From Massilia sp. YIM B02443 (GTDB taxonomy: Bacteria > Pseudomonadota > Gammaproteobacteria > Burkholderiales > Burkholderiaceae_D): a DNA stretch of 64,000 bases. This document shows, piece after piece, positions 57,005-64,000 of this stretch (its first letter is position 1; the number at the start of each line of letters is the position of its first letter). The stretch covers positions 186,001-250,000 of the forward strand of contig NZ_JASNRA010000001.1 in assembly GCF_030411955.1 (NCBI RefSeq), given 5' to 3'. Both the position numbers and the translations under genes were made by a program. The notes beneath the pieces are model-generated. The model was not told the DNA's origin, made no database searches, and worked only from the letters and a program-made list of their open reading frames with translations.

Positions 57005-58585
57005 TCAGGCAGCGGTGCCGCGGTAGTGGTCGACCATCTTGTAGCGCGTCGCATACCAGCCGAAGACCGCCGCCGACAGCAGCGCGAAGGCGGCGAAGAA
57101 GTACATCTGCGCGGCCATCACGCCCATGCCGGTGCCTTCGATGTACGTGACCACCGATTCGTTCTTGACGCTGGCGTTCACGATCAGCACCCACAGGTTA
57201 CCGACCGTCACGGCCAGGTACCACAGCGCCATGATCACGCCCTTCATCGAGGCCGGGGCCTGGCTGTAGGCGAATTCAAGGCCGGTGGCCGAGACCAGCA
57301 CCTCGCCCAGCGTCAGCAGGGCATACGGCGCGATCTGCCAGGCGATCGAGACGGCGTCGCCGGCGTCCAGTTGCATCTGCAGGTAGCCGACCACGATCCA
57401 GGCCAGGGCCGAGAACACGATGCCGGCGGTCATGCGGCGCAGCGGGGTCGGTTCGATGCCGAGCGAACGCAGCATCGGGAACAGGGCGAAGTTGTTGAAC
57501 GGGATCAGCAGCATCACCAGCAGCGGGTTCAGGGCTTGCACCTGGGCCGGGATCACGTCCCAGGTCCAGCCGAACAGGCTCACCTGGGTGGTCATGGCGT
57601 TGGCCTGCACGATCCAGGTCGAGGCCTTCTGGTCGAACAGCGACCAGAACGGCGTCACCAGCGCGAACACGATCAGGATGCGCAGCACGGCGCGCACGCC
57701 GTCCACCGCATCGTCCGGATGAATGCCGCGCGCGCGATCGAGCTGCATCGAAGCGCCGATGCCGCCGAAGGCCATCACCAGCACCAGGGCCATGCAGGCC
57801 GCGATCACGAAGCCCCACTGCGGGATCATCGCCAGCGACGCCAGCGCACCGATGGCGCCGATGGCGGCCACGGTCAGGCCCGGGCGGCCTTCGCCATCGC
57901 GGCGCGCCAGCAGCGCGGTGCGCGCCACGCGCATGAACGAGTGCGGATTGGCGGGCGCCGGCGGCACGTGCACGTATTTCTTCTTGCCGCTCCAGAACAC
58001 CATGGTGGCGATGAACATCAGGATGCCCGGCACGCCGAAGGCCCAGGCCGGGCCGAAGTCGCGCAGCAGCCATGGCATCAGGAGCGAAGCGAAGAACGAG
58101 CCGAAGTTGATGATCCAGTAGAAGGCGTCGAACACGACCTTCGCCTTGTCCTTGTTGGTCTGGTCGAACTGGTCGCCGACGAAGGAGGCCACCAGCGGCT
58201 TGATGCCCCCCGAGCCGAGCGCGATCAGGAACAGGCCGAAATAGAAGCCGTTGACGTTGTCTTCGAAGATGGCCAGGCAGGCGTGGCCGGCGCAGTAGAC
58301 GAGGCTGAGCCAGAACACGGTGTTGTACTTGCCGAAGTAGCGGTCGGCCAGCCAGCCGCCCAGCAGCGGGAAGAAGTACACGCCGATGACAAACGTGTGG
58401 AACACGTGCTTGGCTTCGCCGGTGCGCATGTCTTCCGGCAGGAACATCAACAGGGTGGTGATCAGGAACGGCGTCAGGATGTTGCGCATGCCGTAGAAGC
58501 TGAAGCGCTCGCAGCCCTCGTTGGCGATGATGTAGGGGATCTGGCGCGGCATGCGGCCGGAGGTCGGTTTGGCGAGATCGGTCAT
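57005..58585 (-). CDS. POT/PTR family proton-coupled transporter
   Basis: The 526-residue protein has about 14 hydrophobic segments and the POT signature EGCERFSFYGMRNIL (ExxER), with FIALGSGGIKP-like and GQTND-type regions. POT carriers usually import di- and tripeptides with protons. It is the first gene of an operon with pullulanase, behind a LacI-type palindrome, so a role in carbohydrate uptake or in use of starch-associated peptides is possible but unproven. AAGGA precedes the ATG at 58585. Confidence 0.85.
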   Translation of the reverse strand: MTDLAKPTSGRMPRQIPYIIANEGCERFSFYGMRNILTPFLITTLLMFLPEDMRTGEAKHVFHTFVIGVYFFPLLGGWLADRYFGKYNTVFWLSLVYCAGHACLAIFEDNVNGFYFGLFLIALGSGGIKPLVASFVGDQFDQTNKDKAKVVFDAFYWIINFGSFFASLLMPWLLRDFGPAWAFGVPGILMFIATMVFWSGKKKYVHVPPAPANPHSFMRVARTALLARRDGEGRPGLTVAAIGAIGALASLAMIPQWGFVIAACMALVLVMAFGGIGASMQLDRARGIHPDDAVDGVRAVLRILIVFALVTPFWSLFDQKASTWIVQANAMTTQVSLFGWTWDVIPAQVQALNPLLVMLLIPFNNFALFPMLRSLGIEPTPLRRMTAGIVFSALAWIVVGYLQMQLDAGDAVSIAWQIAPYALLTLGEVLVSATGLEFAYSQAPASMKGVIMALWYLAVTVGNLWVLIVNASVKNESVVTYIEGTGMGVMAAQMYFFAAFALLSAAVFGWYATRYKMVDHYRGTAA

Positions 58586-58716
58586 GAGCCGGTTCCTTGA
58601 AATTGGCAAACAGACGCGATGCTATGCCGAGGCCGGTCGATTTTGCAATAAAAATATCGCCATGAAACAAAGGCGATACATTTACACGTAGTTTAATTAC
58701 GGGCAGGCGACGGTTG

Positions 58717-58727
58717 GAAACGTTTTC
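58717..58727. promoter_or_regulatory. Candidate LacI-family operator in the pulA/alpha-glucosidase divergent region
   Basis: GAAACGTTTTC has the perfect core AAACGTTT (58718-58725), the same as at 22431-22438. It lies 132 bases upstream of the POT start and 60 bases upstream of the alpha-glucosidase promoter, in a low-GC region with no gene. It probably coordinates both operons. Confidence 0.55.
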
Positions 58728-58786
58728 GTCGTGCTAAGCGACTGAATACAAAGGAAATGTGCTCCGGATTTGCCGATTTCATGCGA

Positions 58787-58815
58787 TTGTCAGCAGTAAT
58801 TGCATCATGTATATT
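58787..58815 (+). promoter_or_regulatory. Sigma-70 promoter of the alpha-glucosidase gene
   Basis: TTGTCA (58787-58792) and TATATT (58810-58815) with a 17-base spacer, 31 bases before the ATG. This is a good match in position and spacing. Confidence 0.65.
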
Positions 58816-58846
58816 GCCTAAAATTTTAAAACCGACCTGACCAGCC

Positions 58847-60493
58847 ATGACCCAGATCTCGACGCTTGACAATCCGAACTGGTGGCGCGACGCCATCATC
58901 TACCAGGTGTATCCGCGCAGCTACCAGGACAGCAACGGCGACGGCGTCGGCGACCTGAACGGCATCACCGAACGGCTCGACTACATCGCGGGCCTGGGCG
59001 TGGACATCGTCTGGCTGTCGCCGTTCTTCAAGTCACCGATGGCCGATTTCGGCTATGACATCGCCGACTATTGTGACGTCGATCCGCTGTTCGGCACCCT
59101 GGCCGACTTCGATCGTCTGGTGGCCAAGGCGCACGGCCTGGGCCTGAAGATCATGATCGACCAGGTGATGTCGCACACCGCCGAAACCCACCCCTGGTTC
59201 GTCGAGAGCCGCGCCAGCCGCGACAATCCGAAGTCGGACTGGTACGTGTGGGCCGACCCGCTCCCGGACGGCAATCCGCCGAACAACTGGCTGTCGGTGT
59301 TCGGCGGCTCGGCGTGGCAATGGGACACGCGCCGCAAGCAGTACTACCTGCACAACTTCCTGGTCAGCCAGCCGCAGCTGAACTTCCACAATCCGCTGGT
59401 GCAGCAGGCGCACCTGGACGCGCAGCGCTTCTGGCTCGCGCGCGGGGTGGACGGCGTGCGCATGGACGCCTGCGTGTTCCACTTCCACGACCGCCAGCTG
59501 CGCAGCAATCCGCCGGCGCTGGTGCGCGACACCTCGACCGTGACCGACGTGAACCCGTACGGCATGCAGGCCCACATCTACGACAAGACCCAGCCCGAGA
59601 ACATCCCGTTCCTGGAGCGCCTGCGCGCCCAGCTCGACGAATTCGGCGCCGTCTCGATCGGCGAGATCAGCTCGGACGACGCGCTGGCCCAGATGGCCGA
59701 GTACATGGCGGGCGGGAACAAGCTGCACATGTGCTACAGCTTCAACTTCCTGACCCCGGTCTTCACCGCGCACCACATCCGCACCCAGGTCGAGGATTTC
59801 GAGCGCCGCGTGCAGGAAGGCTGGGCCTCCTGGTCGGTGGGCAACCACGATGCGATCCGCGTGATGACGCGCTGGGGCGGTCCGGACGCGACCCCGGCGC
59901 TGGCCAAGCTGGTGCTGGCGATGCAGCTGTCGCTCAAGGGCACGCCGTGCCTGTACCAGGGCGACGAGCTGGCGCTGCACGAAGCCGACGTGCCGTTCGA
60001 ACTGCTGCAGGACCCTTACGGCAAGGCCTTCTGGCCCGAGTTCAAGGGCCGCGACGGCTGCCGCACCCCGATGCCGTGGGAGGCCGATGCGCCGCACGCC
60101 GGCTTCACCGGAGGCACGCCGTGGCTGCCGGTGGAGCCGTCGCACGCGGCTGCCGCGGTCGACGTGCAGGACCGCGATCCGGACTCGATGCTGAACTTCC
60201 AGCGCCGCTTCATCGCGCTGCGCCGCTCGCTGCCGCAACTGACGCGCGGCGAGATCGCGTTCTTCGACGCGCCGGAACCGGCGCTGGCGCTGCGCCGTGA
60301 CCTGGACGGGGAAGCCAGCGTGCTGGCGGCGTTCAACCTGTCGGACGCGCCGGTGAGCTTCGACTGGCCGGCGACCGATGGCGCGGCGCAGATGGCGGTC
60401 GCCGGGCTGCAGGGCAGTGCGGAACGCGGCCGCGTGACGCTGCCGCCTTACGGCGCCTGGTTCGGCACCGTGCCGGCGGCGACGGGCGCATAG
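58847..60493 (+). CDS. Cytoplasmic alpha-glucosidase (GH13)
   Basis: The 548-residue protein has no signal peptide. It has the oligo-alpha-glucosidase motifs QVYPRSYQDSNGDGVGDLNGI, D207 (GVRMDACVF), E273 (SIGEISS) and D335 (VGNHDAIR), followed by a C-terminal beta domain. This subfamily hydrolyses maltose and short maltodextrins to glucose and can transglycosylate. It is divergent from the POT-pullulanase operon and shares its control region. No Shine-Dalgarno site is visible, but the promoter lies close upstream. Confidence 0.9.
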   Translation: MTQISTLDNPNWWRDAIIYQVYPRSYQDSNGDGVGDLNGITERLDYIAGLGVDIVWLSPFFKSPMADFGYDIADYCDVDPLFGTLADFDRLVAKAHGLGLKIMIDQVMSHTAETHPWFVESRASRDNPKSDWYVWADPLPDGNPPNNWLSVFGGSAWQWDTRRKQYYLHNFLVSQPQLNFHNPLVQQAHLDAQRFWLARGVDGVRMDACVFHFHDRQLRSNPPALVRDTSTVTDVNPYGMQAHIYDKTQPENIPFLERLRAQLDEFGAVSIGEISSDDALAQMAEYMAGGNKLHMCYSFNFLTPVFTAHHIRTQVEDFERRVQEGWASWSVGNHDAIRVMTRWGGPDATPALAKLVLAMQLSLKGTPCLYQGDELALHEADVPFELLQDPYGKAFWPEFKGRDGCRTPMPWEADAPHAGFTGGTPWLPVEPSHAAAAVDVQDRDPDSMLNFQRRFIALRRSLPQLTRGEIAFFDAPEPALALRRDLDGEASVLAAFNLSDAPVSFDWPATDGAAQMAVAGLQGSAERGRVTLPPYGAWFGTVPAATGA

Positions 60494-60785
60494 GCGGCGG
60501 CGCCGGCGGCGATCGACCGCTGCCTTGCCCATCCATGGCCCGCACGCGCGGGCCGCGCATCTGCTGCGTGTCCTGGCCGGCACGCAGGCGTCGCCCTTGA
60601 TGCAAGGACGCGACAACCATCCTTTCTGCCTTCCCCGCTGTGACAAAGCGCGAATTTCAGCGTGATCGCGCGTGCTATTCTTTTTGCAAGCCGTACGTCA
60701 TGACGCGGCCGTGACACCCCACCCCCACCATTGCGGCGCCGTGCGCCGGATGGCAAGTCCAGCAGCGGATCCCGGGAGAGCGATC

Positions 60786-61805
60786 TTGAAAAGATTGATG
60801 GAGCGTATCAGGCGCGGCATGCAGCCGCCGCCCGCAGTGCCGCCCGTAGAGGCGCAAGCCCAGCGGCAAGCGGACGGCGCGCAGGACAGGCAAGCGCACG
60901 CGCAGGCGGACGGACCGGCGGACGGGCAGGCGGACGGGCAGACGGACGGACATGCCGGCGCCAATGGCGCCCGCTACGTCGTCACGGATATCGGCGGCAA
61001 GCACTATCGCATGGAGTCCGACGACGATTACCTGGATCACATCCGGGGAACGTTCGAGCCGCACATGGTCGAACTGTTCGATACGCTGCTCGCACCGTCC
61101 GACACCGTGCTCGACATCGGCGCGAATATCGGCTGCACGTCGATCCTGTTCGGCAGCCGCGCCCGGCGCGTGGTCAGCTTCGAACCTTCGCCCACCACCT
61201 ATCGCCTGCTCGAGAAGAACGTGCGGGCAGCGGACCTGCACAACGTTTCCCTCAACAACGTCGGATTGGGAAAGGAAGCCGGGCGCTTCGAGCTGACGTT
61301 TTCAGCCAATAACCGTTCCGGCGGCTTCGTCTCGAACCGGATCAGTGCCTCGGCCGGGCACCAGGTCGAAGCCATCGAGATCGCCTGCGGCGACGACTTC
61401 CTGGACCAGGCCGGGATCGATGAGGTCGACTTCATCAAGATCGATGTCGAAGGCTTCGAGCGCGATGTCATCGAAGGTTTGCGCAAGACGCTGGCGGTAT
61501 TCGAACCGACGGTGACGCTGGAGTTGAACCACTGGTGCCTGAACGTCCTGCAGCGCACTTCGGTGCCGGACTTCTTCGATTTCCTGCGCGGTGTCTTCCC
61601 CTGCCTGTATGCGGTGGACCTGGACGATATCCGTAACCTGCACGATGCCGACGATGCTTATCACGTCATGTTTTCCCACGTGGTGGGCGGTTTCAAGTAC
61701 CCGAACATCGTCGGCGCCTTCGATCCCCGGCGGCTGGCCGCATTCGGCGCCAGATTCGGACGGCAGATCGTCGCGCGCCAGGTCGCCGGGCGGCAGGCCG
61801 GCTAG
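60786..61805 (+). CDS. FkbM-family methyltransferase
   Basis: The 339-residue protein has an FkbM/SAM-dependent methyltransferase domain: VLDIGANIGCTSILFG, VVSFEPSPTTYRLLEKNV, and IDVEGFERDVIEGL. The first 75 residues are low-complexity, with Asp-Gly-Gln/Ala repeats. The start is taken as TTG at 60786, because GGGAGAG lies six bases upstream; ATG at 60798 is an alternative. Substrate could be a polysaccharide or lipid sugar hydroxyl, as usual for the family. It converges with the next gene at two bases. Confidence 0.8.
   Translation: MKRLMERIRRGMQPPPAVPPVEAQAQRQADGAQDRQAHAQADGPADGQADGQTDGHAGANGARYVVTDIGGKHYRMESDDDYLDHIRGTFEPHMVELFDTLLAPSDTVLDIGANIGCTSILFGSRARRVVSFEPSPTTYRLLEKNVRAADLHNVSLNNVGLGKEAGRFELTFSANNRSGGFVSNRISASAGHQVEAIEIACGDDFLDQAGIDEVDFIKIDVEGFERDVIEGLRKTLAVFEPTVTLELNHWCLNVLQRTSVPDFFDFLRGVFPCLYAVDLDDIRNLHDADDAYHVMFSHVVGGFKYPNIVGAFDPRRLAAFGARFGRQIVARQVAGRQAG
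60903..60951 (+). repeat. 12-bp tandem repeat in the FkbM gene
   Basis: About four imperfect copies of GGCGGACGGGCA encode the Asp-Gly-Gln-Ala run near the N-terminus. The period is a multiple of three, so gain or loss of copies would keep the frame. Confidence 0.7.
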
Positions 61806-61807
61806 CC

Positions 61808-62278
61808 TCAGTTGGCGCTCTTGATGTCGACCCGTTCGATGGTGCGGCGCCATTCCTGCAGACTGAGCAGGGTATCGTTATCGGTATCCTCGACCAGGAT
61901 CTCGCCGCTGTCCTGGGCCACCAGGAAGCTTTCGCGGCGCTGCACGTCGTCGGCGCGGTTCTCGACAAAGCTCAGCTGGTAATACTTCTTGCCGTTCAGT
62001 TCGCGCGGGACCGGATTGTCTTCGATGACGGCGCCATGCGCCTTGCCGCGCGAGCGCGTTTCGATCTGCTTCGACCATGCCTGCAGCTCGGGCAGGGCCA
62101 GCAGCGAGGCCATGGCCTGGTCTTTGGACTGGACCGGCTGCACGGCGGCGGCCGGGGCGGCGGGTGCGGGCTGGGGCGCTTCGCGCTCGGCGCGCTTGCA
62201 GCCGGCGAACGCGCAGGCCAGCGCCAGCGTCGCGGCCAGCAGGCGCAGGGAAGAAAAAGCAGCGGCACGTGGATGCAT
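61808..62278 (-). CDS. Small lipoprotein with EF-hand-like tail
   Basis: The 156-residue protein has a lipoprotein signal (ACAFAGC), then an Ala/Pro linker and a compact domain. Near the C-terminus, DTDNDTLLSLQEW resembles a dockerin or EF-hand calcium loop. The ATG at 62278 has GAGG seven bases upstream. It converges with the FkbM gene. No known function; a calcium-binding periplasmic or outer-membrane role is speculative. Confidence 0.65.
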   Translation of the reverse strand: MHPRAAAFSSLRLLAATLALACAFAGCKRAEREAPQPAPAAPAAAVQPVQSKDQAMASLLALPELQAWSKQIETRSRGKAHGAVIEDNPVPRELNGKKYYQLSFVENRADDVQRRESFLVAQDSGEILVEDTDNDTLLSLQEWRRTIERVDIKSAN

Positions 62279-62545
62279 GGATGGCCTCATAGGGTGAGGC
62301 GGACATACTAAACCATGCTTGTTTGAGCAGCAACTTGGCGTCGGCGAGGATAACATGCCGGCGTCGTCCGGAGGATCGAAGCAGGCAGGCGTGTTGTTTG
62401 TGCTGCCACTTCCGAAGCGTTTAAATATTTTCCACATGGAAATAAATTCAACATTTGCGCGACGTTTTGCCGCTTTTTGTTAAGGAATGGCAATTTACTG
62501 TTTGGAATACTGCTATCCTGTAGGATCACTCCTACTCAGCACAAC

Positions 62546-63874
62546 ATGGATTTCCGCACTGCCTATACCCGTCGCCTGGAAAAAGCGTCCCGGCGTCAAA
62601 AACGCTTCGGCACGCTGGTCGTGTTTGGCGTGACGGCAGGTGTAGCGGCATTGCTGGTCCCCGAGCTGGTGGGCGCCCACGACGAGCGCCATGCCGCCGT
62701 CGGCACCGCTCCGGCTCCGGCTGCAGCGCCGGTGCCTGCCGCGGCAACGCCGCAACAGGCGGCCGCGCCGCGCCGTGTGTATCCGTATTCGATCATTCCT
62801 GGCGGCGTCTCGGGTGTCGCTGAACTCAAGCGCGTGATCCGTGCCGACAAGGTGGTGGCGGCGCACTACGCGGACTTCGACGCAGACAAGGCGCAGGAAG
62901 TCACCGTCACCAGGCCGCGCGCCGTGCACGTGTCGTACCGCAAGGGCGACCAGGTGTTCTGGACCGCGAAGAAGGTCATGCTGGCGCAGGGCGAAACCCT
63001 GCTTTCCGACGGCAGCAACGAAATGCGCGCGCGCTGCGCCAACCGCATCTCGGACGTGCCGCGGTTCCCGGTCGAAGCCCACGGGCCGAGCGAGGAAGAA
63101 CTCGACACCGTGCTGGCCAGTGCGACCGGCGAAGAAGGCATGTTCCTGGCCGCGTCGGCGGGCAGCGTGGCGGAAGCCGGCGGCAGCGGTTCGCGCTATC
63201 CGCTCGGCTACTTCCCGGATGGCGCCGGCCTGGTGCAGCCGGCGTCGTCGCTGGCCAGCATGCGCGCGGGGATGGCGTCGGTGCCACAGGCCGATCGTTC
63301 GGCCTTGTATGACCTGAGCACGGGCAACCGCATCGGCCGCATGGCGCAGAGCAGCGCGTCGGAAGGCGACGCCGGCGCGACGCCGAGTGCCGGCGCGTCA
63401 GGCGGCGGAACGACCGGCAGCGGCAGCGGTGGAGACAGCGCGCAGCCGTCCGGCGGCGGGGACACGCCCGCGACCGGCGGCGGCACGACGCCGGCCGATG
63501 GCGATCCATCCGCCACGCCCGGCACTGGCAGCGGCGGCGCGGGCGGTGATGGTGGAGCAGGTGGTCCTGCTACGGGCGGGAATGGCGGTAACGGTGGTAC
63601 TGGCACCGGTGGCGCCGGAAACGGCAACGGCGGCCCGGGCGGTGGCGGTAGCGGTTCCGGCAACCAGCCGTCGACCCCGGTGCCCGAAGCCGGCCCCGAA
63701 CTGCCGCCGCAAGGTCCTGCCACCCCGGGTGCGCCGCAGCCGTCCACGCCGGGCGACGTCGACCTGCCCGCCGCTCCGGTCGAACTGCCCGAGCCGGGCA
63801 CGCTGTGGCTGAGCGGCGCCGCCATCGCGGCGATGCTGTGGCTGCGCCGCCAGGGACGCCGCGCCCGGCACTGA
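62546..63874 (+). CDS. PEP-CTERM-anchored protein with N-terminal membrane helix
   Basis: The 442-residue protein has an N-terminal hydrophobic helix (about 22-42) after a basic start, then an Ala/Pro linker and a globular part (about 78-190). A long Gly/Ser/Thr-rich low-complexity region follows (about 275-375), then a C-terminal PEP-CTERM signal (LPEPGTLWLSGAAIAAMLWL and Arg-rich tail). This tag is recognised by the EpsH/exosortase pathway, linked to exopolysaccharide. The start lacks a strong ribosome-binding site. Function of the globular part is unknown. Confidence 0.75.
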   Translation: MDFRTAYTRRLEKASRRQKRFGTLVVFGVTAGVAALLVPELVGAHDERHAAVGTAPAPAAAPVPAAATPQQAAAPRRVYPYSIIPGGVSGVAELKRVIRADKVVAAHYADFDADKAQEVTVTRPRAVHVSYRKGDQVFWTAKKVMLAQGETLLSDGSNEMRARCANRISDVPRFPVEAHGPSEEELDTVLASATGEEGMFLAASAGSVAEAGGSGSRYPLGYFPDGAGLVQPASSLASMRAGMASVPQADRSALYDLSTGNRIGRMAQSSASEGDAGATPSAGASGGGTTGSGSGGDSAQPSGGGDTPATGGGTTPADGDPSATPGTGSGGAGGDGGAGGPATGGNGGNGGTGTGGAGNGNGGPGGGGSGSGNQPSTPVPEAGPELPPQGPATPGAPQPSTPGDVDLPAAPVELPEPGTLWLSGAAIAAMLWLRRQGRRARH

Positions 63875-63897
63875 GTCACGGCCACCGGACGAAAAAA

Positions 63898-63929
63898 AGC
63901 CCGCGAGGCGTGAACCTCGCGGGCTTTTT
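63898..63929 (+). terminator. Strong Rho-independent terminator
   Basis: An 11-pair stem, AGCCCGCGAGG / CCTCGCGGGCT, with a six-base loop, followed by a T run and preceded by an A run, so it may work on both strands. It ends the PEP-CTERM gene. The last 70 bases of the window show no gene. Confidence 0.9.
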
Positions 63930-64000
63930 GTTTTCCTGGAGACCGGCGCGCCGCGTTGCCGCGCGCCGGTGTTCCAGGCAGGGCCGGGGCCCGGCAAATT

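Noticed and set aside
53842-57150. 1102-residue plus-strand frame opposite pullulanase and LysR
   Set aside because: It runs across two unrelated minus-strand genes with well-supported motifs and has no features of its own.

Overview
The window is a GC-rich chromosomal segment, densely packed and almost entirely protein-coding. The gene content suggests a betaproteobacterium of the Oxalobacteraceae (Massilia/Telluria/Duganella type): a glucokinase fused to an RpiR regulator, a phasin for polyhydroxyalkanoate granules, a PEP-CTERM protein, several GGDEF/EAL proteins and TonB-dependent starch uptake. The taxonomic placement is inferred from gene families, not from a marker gene. I found no tRNA, rRNA, CRISPR array, insertion sequence or prophage.

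Layout. 1-4.9 kb: tail of an upstream gene, a very large FtsZ/tubulin-superfamily protein with a C-terminal GYF-type domain, a zinc-ribbon membrane protein and a small lipoprotein. 5-9.2 kb: ArfB, an orphan Xre-type regulator facing a large AT-rich palindrome, a TPR-GGDEF diguanylate cyclase and a DUF2243 membrane protein. 9.3-13.8 kb: a heterodimeric ABC exporter pair and a phasin. 14-17.4 kb: cytosine deaminase, two GNAT acetyltransferases and a lipid kinase.

17.5-43 kb and 54.3-60.5 kb form an alpha-glucan (starch/maltodextrin) utilisation region. A divergent promoter at 22.3-22.8 kb separates a two-gene glycoside hydrolase operon (minus strand) from a TonB-dependent receptor, a flavin-dependent tryptophan-halogenase-like protein and a second TonB-dependent receptor (plus strand). 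After a DEAD-box helicase come an MFS maltose-type transporter, phosphoglucomutase and a secreted alpha-amylase. Next are an EAL protein, an exported alpha/beta hydrolase and the glucokinase-RpiR fusion. The second block is a POT transporter-pullulanase operon divergent from a cytoplasmic GH13 alpha-glucosidase. The inferred flow is: pullulanase and alpha-amylase cut starch outside or in the periplasm; the receptors import maltodextrins; the periplasmic hydrolases shorten them; the MFS transporter moves maltose inward; alpha-glucosidase releases glucose; glucokinase and phosphoglucomutase feed central metabolism. LacI-type palindromes with an AAACGTTT or AAACCGTTTT core lie in both divergent promoters, but no LacI-family gene is present.

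Between and after these blocks: a GlpQ-type phosphodiesterase, a GAF/PAS/GGDEF protein, a PaoABC-type periplasmic aldehyde oxidoreductase followed by a YahK-type aldehyde reductase, an MFS exporter and a LysR regulator. The right end has an FkbM methyltransferase, a small lipoprotein and a PEP-CTERM protein with a strong terminator. Intergenic inverted repeats at 9247-9279, 17439-17550 and 51891-51995 look like terminator- or REP-type elements.
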